This document shows positions 27,057 to 35,963 of a stretch of 64,000 nucleotides of DNA, one piece after another. Source of the DNA: Acidobacteriota bacterium (lineage in GTDB: Bacteria > Acidobacteriota > Thermoanaerobaculia > Gp7-AA8); assembly GCA_021325515.1 (NCBI GenBank), contig JAJPHC010000058.1, forward strand, positions 1 through 64,000, read 5' to 3'. The position numbers and the translations under genes are program-made. Below the pieces are notes generated by a model that was given only the letters and a program-made list of their open reading frames with translations, was not told where the DNA came from and did not search any database. Within the stretch, counting starts at the first letter, position 1, and each line of letters starts with the position of its first letter.

Positions 27057-28433
27057 ATGAAAATCCTTTTCGTCACCTATTCGCACAACATTCTAGGTGG
27101 GATCGAAGTGTGGCTGGATACACTCGCAACACATTTGACCGCGAAAGGCTGGCAGGCCACGATCGCGCTTGCGCGCGGTAGCCGGTTCAACGATCCGGAA
27201 CGATTCCGACGGCAATGGCCCGGGCATCGATATGTCGAGATCGACGGCCGGACCGGCACAAACGAAGGAAGAATGCTTGCGGTCACGCGAGTTATTGAGC
27301 GGCTGGAGCCCAACGTAGTCGTCGCGGTGTCCCTTGCCCACGCTCTCGCCGCCACCGGTCGCTTGAAATTGAATCGCTTCCCGGTCAAATTGGTCATGCC
27401 AATTCACGCAACGAGTTGGCAAGCTTTCGAAGAGGCGCTTTCGTTCTCGTCCGTGCTAGACCGCTGTATCGGCGTAAATCCTCTTCATGCTGAGTGGCTT
27501 GCCAGGAGTGGCTTTCCTAAGAGTCAACTCGGCACCGTAATCAACGGAGCAAGAACCTTCCAAGTAGCCAGAAGACAGGAGCGGGCCGCCAGTGAGCCGA
27601 TTCGCTTGTTATTCGTCGGGCGAATTCACGACGAGAGCAAACGGGTATTCGACCTGCCGGCTATCGCCACAGAATTGCGTGCCCGAGGCATTCCCTTTCG
27701 TCTGACTGTCGCAGGCGATGGCCCCGATGCAGACCAACTACGGCAGCGCCTCAACGCAGAATTCCTGGGATGGGTCGAGCAGGCTGAATTGCAGCTCGAT
27801 GTCCTCCCTCGGCATGACATCATCCTGATCACATCGCCGCTTCTAGGCGAAGCCGGACCGCCGCTCGTCGCCCTAGAAGCGCTAGCTGCCGGCACAGTAC
27901 CCGTCATTAGCGACTTCATCGGAGTTCGCGCTCCGGGATCAATTCGCGACCGCGAAACGGCCCTGCTCTTCGAGTGCGGCAATACGACACAAGCAGCGCG
28001 ACGCATCGAAGAACTTTATAGCGACCCTGCGCTCTGGCAGAGATTGTCTGATGCCGGCCGCGAAACGGCGAGAGAGTTCTCACTCGATCATTCGCTTGAG
28101 TGCTGGAATGAGCAACTGACAGAAGTCGCAGAGCAACCGCCGCTCATGCCGATGGAAGGCACGTTCCCCCTGGCAAAAGTCGAGCCTTCCGGTCGACTTG
28201 ACAGAGGAGGACTGCCACCCACCGTGACCGACTTCCTTCGAAGGACGCTTCGGCGTTATCCGTCGTTCCCAAACGGCTGGGAGGAATGGCCTGGGACAAT
28301 CGCCCCTCCAACACAACCGACAACGGAGCAACTTGCTCAGTTGAAGCTTCTCGATCATCAGATTGCGGAGTCACGGCAAAACAGTAGCGTGCTCGCGCGA
28401 TCCATTCTGAGGCCGGAAGGAAACTCTGATTGA
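27057..28433 (+). CDS. GT4 family glycosyltransferase (paralog 2)
   Basis: A 458-residue GT-B enzyme related to the gene before it: GGIEVWLDTLATHLTAKGWQATIALARGSRFNDPERF and DGRTGTNEGRMLAV align with the paralog. The donor domain starts at IRLLFVGRIHDESKRVFDLP, and TSPLLGEAGPPLVALEALAAGTVPVISD takes the place of the GT4 E-x7-E block. The C-terminal tail contains RRYPSFPNGWEEWPGT. The ATG (27057) is 2 bp after the previous stop; an upstream in-frame extension lies inside that gene. Its last 76 bp overlap the convergent methyltransferase gene, which is unusual. Confidence 0.88.
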   Translation: MKILFVTYSHNILGGIEVWLDTLATHLTAKGWQATIALARGSRFNDPERFRRQWPGHRYVEIDGRTGTNEGRMLAVTRVIERLEPNVVVAVSLAHALAATGRLKLNRFPVKLVMPIHATSWQAFEEALSFSSVLDRCIGVNPLHAEWLARSGFPKSQLGTVINGARTFQVARRQERAASEPIRLLFVGRIHDESKRVFDLPAIATELRARGIPFRLTVAGDGPDADQLRQRLNAEFLGWVEQAELQLDVLPRHDIILITSPLLGEAGPPLVALEALAAGTVPVISDFIGVRAPGSIRDRETALLFECGNTTQAARRIEELYSDPALWQRLSDAGRETAREFSLDHSLECWNEQLTEVAEQPPLMPMEGTFPLAKVEPSGRLDRGGLPPTVTDFLRRTLRRYPSFPNGWEEWPGTIAPPTQPTTEQLAQLKLLDHQIAESRQNSSVLARSILRPEGNSD

Positions 28434-29113
28434 TCGTAATGTCGTCCCACGAGACGTCTTAGCACCAGGGAATAGCCCAGAGATCGCGCGAGTTCGATCA
28501 CCTCTTGAACTGAAATGAACCAATAAGGAATCACCGATCCTTGCACATTCAACTGTCCGGAAACAAACGAAGGACAGTCGACGCCGGAAAACTTCTCAAG
28601 TAGAACGAACCTAGAATCCAACTTCAAAAGGGATGACAACGCCGCACGATAGTCGGCTACGTATTGCAGCGCACTTTTCACGAAAACGATGTCAGGCCGG
28701 TCGTGATCCCGTTTGATTTCACAATCAAATCGCCGTTCGTGTTCAGGTACAAGCGCGCGAGCGGCCGCTACAATCCCGGGGACTTCGATTACGACATACT
28801 GGAGCGGCACCTCAGGGACGACCGTTGTCAAATAAACGTGGGAAGCGCCAAATCCTCCGCCAAAGTCGAGTATTCGTACTGGCGGGACCGTTGAGCGGAA
28901 ATACCGCACGAGAAGCACGATCGCTTCGTGCTCGACAACGACGTCTTCGTTCCAATCTCCACGCGTCACCTCCGCGAGCCCTTGCAGGAGAGTATCCCTC
29001 CATACCTCACCCGAGAACTCCGGACCTGAACGCGGGACGTCCGCAAATGACCGATAGATTCCCGACCAGATGCGGCTTCTTGCTGAACGTCTATGCAGAA
29101 ATTCTCTGAACAT
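28358..29113 (-). CDS. Methyltransferase-like protein, TIGR04325 type
   Basis: A 251-residue protein. It opens with a W-x-G-x-Y-x-S-F segment (IWSGIYRSFADVP), an acidic/helical stretch, and then a SAM-binding-like motif VRILDFGGGFGASHVYL near residues 90-106. FVKSALQYVADY occupies the motif IV region. This order is that of the TIGR04325 putative methyltransferases often found in polysaccharide loci. The target (a sugar hydroxyl or carboxyl) is unknown. The ATG at 29113 overlaps the preceding gene by 23 bp. The 3' end runs 76 bp into the opposite-strand GT4 gene. Confidence 0.78.
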   Translation of the reverse strand: MFREFLHRRSARSRIWSGIYRSFADVPRSGPEFSGEVWRDTLLQGLAEVTRGDWNEDVVVEHEAIVLLVRYFRSTVPPVRILDFGGGFGASHVYLTTVVPEVPLQYVVIEVPGIVAAARALVPEHERRFDCEIKRDHDRPDIVFVKSALQYVADYRAALSSLLKLDSRFVLLEKFSGVDCPSFVSGQLNVQGSVIPYWFISVQEVIELARSLGYSLVLRRLVGRHYDQSEFPSGLRMDRASTLLFCRDSAI

Positions 29114-30095
29114 CGGCTTTCCGCGCTCGCACCGAGATTCTGCATCCCAGCCTGGACCACGCAAGAATTCTCGAAATCCATGAGCCAGCGTGCGTCTTCG
29201 CTAGCCGTCCAACAACCCGATCGGTGATGTTCCGGCATTCCATCAGTCGCCACCACGACTCCCGAGCGTAGTCCTGAATGGCATCATGGCGCGCCTCCGC
29301 ACACCACTGAAAATCTGACGTAAGCCCGCGAAGATCCCGGTTATCAAAATAGACCATGTGTCGCGGAAAGTCGTAGCCAGCCCACCACTTTCCCCACAGT
29401 CTTCCGTCGAGACTATCCCGTGTAATCGTGCTGAACAAAAACTCACCGCCGGGCTTCAGGATACGCGTGACTTCTTTGACAATCTCAAACGGATTATAGA
29501 GGTGCTCCAGTACAAAGCTGGCGATCACGACGTCGTAGGTTGAGTCTGGGATTGAGACAATCATGGACTCGACAGAACCCGTTCGAACGTCGAATCCGCT
29601 GCGTCTTGCGAGCGAGGCTGCAGAGTCGACCAATTCAATCCCGTGCAAATCAGACCATCCCAAGGCACGTAGCCCACGGAGCCTGCTGCCCGTCGCCGCT
29701 CCGATTTCGAGTACTGCGCCATCTGGCCTGAACGCTGGAATCAAATCAACAGTTACCTTCCATCGTTGCCACCACTTCGGCATTCGCCGGACCGGAACCG
29801 GAAATTGGGTGTATCCGAGTTCGTTCGAAAGAACTTGGCCGACACGCCCATCGATCGGAGGAGCGATCTCGTCCATGTCGGACGAATGCGGAATATAGCT
29901 CGATGGGTATGCTAGCGAGAGGGTCTCCGGCGTTGGACGCGGATTTTGAAATGTCAATGCACAGACCAGGCACCTCGACGCCGTGAAAACACCTGGCACT
30001 CCATATAAATAGTCTCGCGCTTGAAATTGGGGTTCACTTTCGTTTGATCCACAGCGTGGACAGGAGACCGTTTCCAACGCGATTTCGTTGCTCAT
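29091..30095 (-). CDS. SAM-dependent methyltransferase with N-terminal zinc ribbon
   Basis: A 334-residue protein. Residues ~10-55 form a zinc-ribbon-like module with CPRCGS and CLVC pairs. The central class I methyltransferase core starts at AVLEIGAATGSRLRGLRALG (near residue 128). The motif region VVIASFVLEHLYNPFEIVKEVTRILKPGGEFLFST is typical of Methyltransf_11/12/23 proteins. A hydrophobic/basic C-terminus follows (RVVGRLAKTHAGSWISRILAWSR). It overlaps the Wzt stop by 4 nt (ATGA), so it belongs to the wzm-wzt operon. In ABC-exported O-antigens a methyltransferase can cap the chain and set its length; such a role is a guess. Confidence 0.86.
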   Translation of the reverse strand: MSNEIALETVSCPRCGSNESEPQFQARDYLYGVPGVFTASRCLVCALTFQNPRPTPETLSLAYPSSYIPHSSDMDEIAPPIDGRVGQVLSNELGYTQFPVPVRRMPKWWQRWKVTVDLIPAFRPDGAVLEIGAATGSRLRGLRALGWSDLHGIELVDSAASLARRSGFDVRTGSVESMIVSIPDSTYDVVIASFVLEHLYNPFEIVKEVTRILKPGGEFLFSTITRDSLDGRLWGKWWAGYDFPRHMVYFDNRDLRGLTSDFQWCAEARHDAIQDYARESWWRLMECRNITDRVVGRLAKTHAGSWISRILAWSRLGCRISVRARKADVQRISA

Positions 30096-31342
30096 GATGG
30101 AACTGTCACGATCCAATCCAGATGCGGCGCCAGTCGTGCAGGCGTTTCGTATCCCGGGTAGGAACTGTTTACAATGCCCGTCTGCTCCACATCAAAGGTC
30201 AACCGAACACCCTCACCTACACACGAACGCACATTTGCGACTCCGGCGAGCACGCGTAACTGGTATGGTCTCGGGGCCAAGAAATTCGCAGGGATCGTCG
30301 CCGTCGCCTCGTGTAATCCAGCCGAAAGCACCAGCATTTCCCCCGTATCACCGTTATGGATCGACTCGATAATTACGGTGTCTTCGAGATCCAGTAGTTG
30401 AAAGTAGACGTGCAGGCCCATCGTTGGGCTGAGCACTTCGAAGTCAATCCTTATCTGCAGAGGTTCACCATTGCTGATTGTCGCCACATCATTCCCCATC
30501 TGCAGCAAACGCACTGACAAAAGCCTGAAACTCGGGTCAGGTTTCAAACCGGCGATCTGTCGCGCGAGATCATCTCGTCCGGCAGGGCTCGTCACCCGTT
30601 GAAGATATCTCGTCACAACTGCGGCACTCGTGCCTTCGTCAACAACCCTACCTCCGCTTAACACGACGGCCCTTTCACACAAAGCTCGCACGGCCGGCAT
30701 GTTGTGACTCACGAAGAGCACCGTGCGTCCGTGAGCGGCAACTTCTCCCATCTTCCGAAGGCATTTCGCCTGAAATGCTGCGTCGCCGACAGCAAGAACT
30801 TCGTCGACGATCAGGATCTCGGGCTCGAGGTGCGCCGCGACAGCGAATGCCAGACGCATGTACATTCCGCTCGAGTAGTACTTCACGGGAGTGTCGATGA
30901 ACCGGTCGACTTCAGCGAAGGCGACGATCGCATCGAAGCGCTGCCGGATTTCAGCACGTGTCATTCCCAGAATGGCACCGTTGAGCTGAATGTTCTCGCG
31001 GCCACTCAACTCGCCGTGAAATCCGGTTCCTACCTCAAGCAGACTGGAGACCCGTCCGCTGACTACGACCCGTCCTTTTGTCGGCTCAGTAATTCTGCTC
31101 AGAATTTTCAGTAGCGTCGATTTGCCGGCACCATTCTGACCAATGATTCCTACTGCCTCGCCGTGACGCACCTGAAAGGAAACATCGTTGAGTGCCCAGA
31201 GGTCGCGCTCGCCGTCTTCCGAGGCGCGCCGCCGCAACCGGACGAGATCGGTGACCGTTTCACGTAATGATCTGGAATCGATCTTCGCACCAATTCGATA
31301 CAGCTTCGAAACGCTCTCAACATGGACGGCGATATCAGTCAT
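30092..31342 (-). CDS. wzt: Polysaccharide ABC exporter ATPase with C-terminal carbohydrate-binding domain (Wzt)
   Basis: Wzt powers export of finished O-antigen or similar glycans across the inner membrane. The ABC domain has Walker A IIGQNGAGKST (residues 66-76), the signature KYYSSGMYMRLAFAVAAHL, Walker B EILIVDEVLAVGD and VLFVSHNMPAVRALC as H-loop. The last ~160 residues form a beta-rich domain (FRLLSVRLLQ to FDVEQTGIVNSSYPG) as in Wzt proteins that bind the modified chain end. The ATG at 31340-31342 follows the Wzm stop by 2 nt; a TTG at 31348 would overlap it. A coupled methyltransferase gene follows. Confidence 0.93.
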   Translation of the reverse strand: MTDIAVHVESVSKLYRIGAKIDSRSLRETVTDLVRLRRRASEDGERDLWALNDVSFQVRHGEAVGIIGQNGAGKSTLLKILSRITEPTKGRVVVSGRVSSLLEVGTGFHGELSGRENIQLNGAILGMTRAEIRQRFDAIVAFAEVDRFIDTPVKYYSSGMYMRLAFAVAAHLEPEILIVDEVLAVGDAAFQAKCLRKMGEVAAHGRTVLFVSHNMPAVRALCERAVVLSGGRVVDEGTSAAVVTRYLQRVTSPAGRDDLARQIAGLKPDPSFRLLSVRLLQMGNDVATISNGEPLQIRIDFEVLSPTMGLHVYFQLLDLEDTVIIESIHNGDTGEMLVLSAGLHEATATIPANFLAPRPYQLRVLAGVANVRSCVGEGVRLTFDVEQTGIVNSSYPGYETPARLAPHLDWIVTVPS

Positions 31343-31344
31343 TG

Positions 31345-32178
31345 TCAAATCACATCGGCAAACATTCGCTCGAGCCGGCGGAAGTAGATGCTTCCGGACA
31401 CGATCGCAACGATAGCAAGACCAGCGGCCGCCGCCACCTCGGTGACATCGACTGCGCGGCCGCTCAAACCACCGCGAAAGGTCTCAACCAGAGAAGCCAT
31501 CGGATTTAACTTCACCCATGGAAGCCACTTTGCCGGAACCATGCTCAATGGGTACACGATCGGGGTGGCAAACATCCAGATTTGAATGACGAAAGGAATC
31601 ACGTGCCGCAGGTCGCGAAAACGGACGACCAGCGCGCTCAGCCAGATTGAGAGTCCCAGTGCCGTGAGGAACACCAGTAGCGTGCTCAAAGGAATCGCGA
31701 TGACAGCGTTTACCGAGGGACGGAAGTGACTATTCAGGCTCAGCGGGACAAACATGAGAAGTGCGAAGGCGAAGTCGATCAGACTCGTGGAGACCGCGGC
31801 AATCGGCACCAACAGCCGGGGAAAATACACTTTTGTAATGAGGTTCGAACTTGCAATCATACTGTTGCTGCCACTCGTAATTGCGTTCGAAAAGAGTGTC
31901 CAGGGTAGGAGGCCCGCATATGCAAACAAGGGATATGGCATCCCATCGGATGGCAGCTTGGCTATGCGGCCGAAAAAAAAGGCAAAGATCAGCATCGCGA
32001 AGAGTGGCTGAATGACGGCCCATGTAACTCCAAGCAACGTCTGTTTGTAGCGGACTTTCACGTCCCGCCAAACGAGAAAATACAGCAACTCGCGGTAGTT
32101 CCACAGCTCACGCAAATCCACTGAACGCCACATCGACGAAGGTTCGATAACCAATAACGGCTGCTGATCTCTTCTCAC
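31345..32178 (-). CDS. wzm: Polysaccharide ABC exporter permease (Wzm)
   Basis: A 277-residue membrane protein of the ABC-2 type with six hydrophobic segments. The N-terminal LRELWNYRELLYFLVWRDVKVRYKQTLLGVTWAVIQPLF is the family's amphipathic helix and first segment, and VRFRDLRHVIPFVIQIWMFATPIVYPLSMVP is equally typical. It pairs with the Wzt gene directly downstream (stop and start 2 nt apart). The start is a GTG (32176-32178). It is the first gene of a minus-strand operon that diverges from the acetyltransferase gene at 32273, so a promoter should lie within 32179-32272. Confidence 0.94.
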   Translation of the reverse strand: MRRDQQPLLVIEPSSMWRSVDLRELWNYRELLYFLVWRDVKVRYKQTLLGVTWAVIQPLFAMLIFAFFFGRIAKLPSDGMPYPLFAYAGLLPWTLFSNAITSGSNSMIASSNLITKVYFPRLLVPIAAVSTSLIDFAFALLMFVPLSLNSHFRPSVNAVIAIPLSTLLVFLTALGLSIWLSALVVRFRDLRHVIPFVIQIWMFATPIVYPLSMVPAKWLPWVKLNPMASLVETFRGGLSGRAVDVTEVAAAAGLAIVAIVSGSIYFRRLERMFADVI

Positions 32179-32272
32179 CGTTCTTAGAATACCTGCTCCC
32201 CAGCTCCAGTGTCTCCAGTTTGTTCGCCCTCGAGGCTGGCACCAACCCCCATCACGGTCGCCATTCCCTTAC

Positions 32273-33064
32273 ATGAGGGTTCCCCACAACAACGAAGGGA
32301 TAACCAGCGCCAGGTACGCTAAGATCGGCGACGTGAACTCCATCGGAAAATACGCCGTACTCTCCGATCGAACAGTTCTGGGCGCTGGCGTCACGATCGG
32401 GAACCACGTTACAACGCACGGCCAGGTCGAAATCGGAGATGGAACGATCATCCATGATGGTGCGGTACTCGGTCGCGCCCCAATGTCCGCCGGCAATACG
32501 ACAAGACCGCTGCCGCCGGATCTTCCACCCCTTCGTTTGGGCAGTGGCGTCATCGTCGGTGCGAATGCCGTGCTGTATACAGGGAGCACCTTTGGGGACG
32601 AAGTGCTCATCGGTGACCTCGCGTCGGTAAGGGAGGGCTGCGCGGTCGATCAGAATTCCGTCATCGGACGTGGCGCCCTGATCATGTACGAGACTTCAAT
32701 CGGCGCCCGGACTCGAATCATCGATGGTGCCGTCATCACCGGTTTGTCCAGAATCGAAGAGGATGTCTTCATCGGCCCGGCCGCTGTGAGCATCAACGAC
32801 AACGAAATCTACCTGAAGCGCTTTGGCCTCCTGGATCGTGTCTGGTCGGGCGTGACGATCCGGCGTTTCGCGGTCATCGGTGCAGGGGCGAACATTGGTG
32901 CCGGGATTGAGATCGGGCGAGGTGCGCTAGTCGCGCCTTCCGCAATGGTGACCCGCAATGTTGAGGCTTGGACTGTCGTGGGAGGCGTCCCCGCGCGTTA
33001 CATGCGTCACGTGAGCGATGACGCGAAAAACAAGATACTTAACGCCTTCGGACTTGTCGAATGA
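32273..33064 (+). CDS. Left-handed beta-helix acyltransferase
   Basis: A 263-residue hexapeptide-repeat transferase, probably an N- or O-acetyltransferase acting on a nucleotide sugar. Many turns of the helix are visible: IGDVNSIGKYAVLSDRTVLGAGVTIGNHV, IGDGTIIHDGAVLG, IVGANAVLYTG, then a long set ending IGAGANIGAGIEIGRGALVAPSAMVTRNV and VGGVPARYMRHV near the end. It is longer than typical WbpD or FdtC proteins (about 190-200 residues). With the FdtB-like aminotransferase at 19.8 kb it could acetylate a 3-amino sugar, but nothing here proves that. It is coupled (ATGA) to the next gene. Confidence 0.82.
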   Translation: MRVPHNNEGITSARYAKIGDVNSIGKYAVLSDRTVLGAGVTIGNHVTTHGQVEIGDGTIIHDGAVLGRAPMSAGNTTRPLPPDLPPLRLGSGVIVGANAVLYTGSTFGDEVLIGDLASVREGCAVDQNSVIGRGALIMYETSIGARTRIIDGAVITGLSRIEEDVFIGPAAVSINDNEIYLKRFGLLDRVWSGVTIRRFAVIGAGANIGAGIEIGRGALVAPSAMVTRNVEAWTVVGGVPARYMRHVSDDAKNKILNAFGLVE

Positions 33065-34014
33065 GCCGGGTTTCAATCGTCGTTCCGGTCTTTCACAACG
33101 AAACGAGTGTCGAACCTCTGCTCTCCGAACTGCAACTCCTTGCAGCCAACAACCCGACTGACGAATTCGAATTCATCTTCGTCGATGACGGATCCCGAGA
33201 TCGTTCGCTATCGAAGCTCGAGTCACTCGCGGCCACGGAGACCCGGATGCGGGTCGTGAAGCTCTCGAGAAACTTCGGTTCGAACGCAGCGATCACCGCC
33301 GGGTTGAGCCTTGCAAAAGGGGACGTTGTCGGCGCGATCGCCGCAGACCTGCAAGACCCCCCGTCTGTGTTCAATGAGATGCTCGTACGATGGCGAGCGG
33401 GCAACAGAGCGGTGATTGCTGCACGCGCAGATCGGTCCGACCCTCCACTGACAATCTTCTTTGCCTCGCTTTTCTATCGACTTTTTCGGCGATTCGCCCT
33501 CCCCGCCATGCCGGCGAATGGGTTCGACCTGTTCCTCATCGATCGCAAAATTGCGGACATCATCACGTCCATCCAGGAAAACAACGTCTATCTGATGGGA
33601 CTGATCCTCTGGCTTGGATTCGAGCCAGCCGTGGTGTCCTACGACAGGCGTGCACGCGAGGCCCGCTTCGGTCGCTCGATGTGGACCATCACCAGAAAGC
33701 TCAAGTACTTCGTCGATGCGTTCGTTGCATTCTCACACTTTCCCGTTCGAGCCGCCTCTCTCCTGGGGTTGGCGATTAGTACGTTGGGGGCGTCATACGC
33801 ATTGTTTCTCGTCATCCTGCACTTCACGTTCCGCCAGGAAGTTGCGGGATGGACGTCGCTGATGGTGGTTCTTCTGATCGTTTCTGGCGCGCAGCTCATA
33901 ACCCTCGGAATCATTGGCGAGTATCTCGTGCGGACGCTCGACGAAACCAGAAAACGGCCTCGTTTCATCATCGATCGAGTTATTGGCGGAGCTTCTCGTA
34001 TTGACGGTGCGTGA
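33061..34014 (+). CDS. GT2 polyprenyl-phosphate glycosyltransferase (DPM1/ArnC-like)
   Basis: A 317-residue enzyme with a GT-A domain (VSIVVPVFHNETSVEPLLSEL; FIFVDDGSRDRS; AIAADLQDPPSVFNEM as the DxD-like D-Q-D block) and two C-terminal membrane segments (about residues 225-245 and 260-280). This is the layout of GtrB/ArnC-type enzymes that load a sugar onto undecaprenyl phosphate for use outside the membrane. The adjacent gene (34007) encodes a large membrane protein that could be the GT-C partner using that lipid-linked sugar. It overlaps its upstream neighbour by 4 nt and its downstream one by 8 nt. Confidence 0.9.
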   Translation: MSRVSIVVPVFHNETSVEPLLSELQLLAANNPTDEFEFIFVDDGSRDRSLSKLESLAATETRMRVVKLSRNFGSNAAITAGLSLAKGDVVGAIAADLQDPPSVFNEMLVRWRAGNRAVIAARADRSDPPLTIFFASLFYRLFRRFALPAMPANGFDLFLIDRKIADIITSIQENNVYLMGLILWLGFEPAVVSYDRRAREARFGRSMWTITRKLKYFVDAFVAFSHFPVRAASLLGLAISTLGASYALFLVILHFTFRQEVAGWTSLMVVLLIVSGAQLITLGIIGEYLVRTLDETRKRPRFIIDRVIGGASRIDGA

Positions 34015-35908
34015 CACGACGATCATCGCGATCGCGCGGGCCGGAAGCTTTCTGGCTGTGACGCTGACATCGTGGTACACGTGTCAGGCTCTTCACATCC
34101 CGTTCCTGGCCGGCATTACGGCGGTCATCTTGATTCTGGGGCACATCTGGCGAAATCGCGGACTCGTTGTGAGTACCGAGGAGTTGCCGGCATTCCCCCT
34201 CCTTCTTACGATTGCAGTTCTTTCCTCACCTACAATCGCCATCCTCCCCGCACTCCTCGGTACATCGCCTCACTGGTTAGCGAATTCGGACGACGCATAC
34301 ACTCTCCTAATCGCTCGTGGCTTGAGACACGGTTTTCCGCCTGTCGATCTATCCTGGAACGGCGCGACGATCCATTATCATCTCGGTGGCGCCCTTCTTA
34401 CGGACTTGATATCCAGGGCAACAGCCCTGCCGGTGCACGCCATTTACTACGGTGTGTTGCCGCTAATTCTGAAAATCATCGCCGTGGCATCAATTCTCGT
34501 GATCGCCCGCGACCTTGCTCCAGACGTTCCGTCAAAAACGCGAGCATGGATTCCCCTGGCCGTTTGTGGTGTGGTCGAAATCGACTGGTTTGCGATCGCC
34601 TGGCATGTGCATGATTTCCTGGTCAGAGGGCTAGTCGCCTTTACTTCTGAGGGGATGCCGGTCCTACACTTGCGAGAGGGACTCTTCTCCCGGCATGCGT
34701 TCGATGCTGCACCGCTCGCCGCCCTGTTTGTCGTCGTGCTTGCCGGAACCTGGCAAAGAACCACTCTTCTGGAGAAGGCCTCTCTGCTGTTCTGCGTCTA
34801 TCTAGCGAAACAACAGGTCTTTCTTGCGGCAGGAGCGGCATACGCAATCGTGTCGCTCCTGGAACTCGCTCGGAGACGATGGCAACCGTTCGCCGCGGGC
34901 AGCATCGCCCTCCTCTCCGCTGTCCTGGCTCTCCGAAACGGTTCCACCTATGGCTCGATGGCTCACATGTCAATTGGATGCGGAGCTCTTTGCCGAGACT
35001 TGATGGAACGGCATGGACTCGCTGCAAGGTTGCCCGCCGCGCTTCATCTGCCAATGGAAATTTGTCTCATGCTGGCGAGTCTGCACTTGTTCCTGGCGGC
35101 TCTAATCCGGCGGCGGAGGTCCTGCACACTACCCCCCGCTCTTCTGTTGCTCTGCTTCGTTATTATGGGCCCCACCATCGCTTTCGTCCTGAAATACAGA
35201 GCTTCGCCCTTGTTGAAACAGAGGTTCCTGACAGTCTACGCGCCAATATCCGCGAAGCTGTTCATGCCCTTAGCAGTCTACCTGGACCGGATTCTCGAGA
35301 TAGCCGTCCAGGCAGCAGCTACGACACTCCCCCTTACCCTTGCGATCGTCGCACTTCCACTGGGGGCTTCATGGATGAGCAGTACTCCGAACCGAGGTTG
35401 GAGATACGTGTTGATCGTCTGGTTTTACGTCACTCTCGTTGTGTCAGCTTGGAGTACCAGCGTCATGGTGATCCGCGGCACTGGCAGAGCTAAGGAAATC
35501 GGTGCGGACACAATGTCCGTTCTAAGTGCGATCCCGGCAAACGCACAAAGCGTCCTAACGAACGACCTTCAGTACGACGATCACGCCGAACAGCATCTGC
35601 CCCTGTTAAATATCTGGGCTCCTCTTTCTTCCGGAAGGCAGTTCTATGCGAGCGCCTTCATGTTCAACTTTCAGTACCCCGATTCGGGCGAACGCCTTCG
35701 TATCGTGAGAGCATTCGTCGGCGAGGACTCGGATAGTCAAAGACTCTCCCTCGCGCGCACGGCCGGCATCGATACACTTTTCTGGCGCGAACAGCCGGGA
35801 GTACGGCCGCCGTCAACGGGTTGGAAGCGCCTTGAAACACGCGGAATGTACTCAGTGTACGCGCTGACGGGATCTCCTCCCGGCCAATCTGGATCACGAC
35901 GACCTTAA
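34007..35908 (+). CDS. Large membrane protein, GT-C-like
   Basis: A protein of about 634 residues with some 10-12 hydrophobic segments and a soluble C-terminal region of about 100 residues (SVLTNDLQYDDHAEQHLP, ASAFMFNFQYPDSGERLRI, GIDTLFWREQ). The first extracytoplasmic loop has SPHWLANSDDAY, an acidic pair at the place where GT-C glycosyltransferases keep their catalytic Asp/Glu. The C-terminal pattern also suits GT-C enzymes. I do not recognise a named family. Context (GtrB-like gene just upstream, 8-bp overlap) suggests a glycosyltransferase using an undecaprenyl-phosphate sugar. The start is GTG 34007, or TTG 34001. Confidence 0.7.
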   Translation: MRDTTIIAIARAGSFLAVTLTSWYTCQALHIPFLAGITAVILILGHIWRNRGLVVSTEELPAFPLLLTIAVLSSPTIAILPALLGTSPHWLANSDDAYTLLIARGLRHGFPPVDLSWNGATIHYHLGGALLTDLISRATALPVHAIYYGVLPLILKIIAVASILVIARDLAPDVPSKTRAWIPLAVCGVVEIDWFAIAWHVHDFLVRGLVAFTSEGMPVLHLREGLFSRHAFDAAPLAALFVVVLAGTWQRTTLLEKASLLFCVYLAKQQVFLAAGAAYAIVSLLELARRRWQPFAAGSIALLSAVLALRNGSTYGSMAHMSIGCGALCRDLMERHGLAARLPAALHLPMEICLMLASLHLFLAALIRRRRSCTLPPALLLLCFVIMGPTIAFVLKYRASPLLKQRFLTVYAPISAKLFMPLAVYLDRILEIAVQAAATTLPLTLAIVALPLGASWMSSTPNRGWRYVLIVWFYVTLVVSAWSTSVMVIRGTGRAKEIGADTMSVLSAIPANAQSVLTNDLQYDDHAEQHLPLLNIWAPLSSGRQFYASAFMFNFQYPDSGERLRIVRAFVGEDSDSQRLSLARTAGIDTLFWREQPGVRPPSTGWKRLETRGMYSVYALTGSPPGQSGSRRP

Positions 35909-35963
35909 CCACCCGCATGACCTTACATCGGATGACTATCCCGATGGTGCTACTCTTCTTGTC

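Noticed and set aside
32179-32272. Promoter elements between wzm and the beta-helix acetyltransferase gene
   Set aside because: A divergent promoter is expected by position, but no -35/-10 pair could be picked out with confidence.
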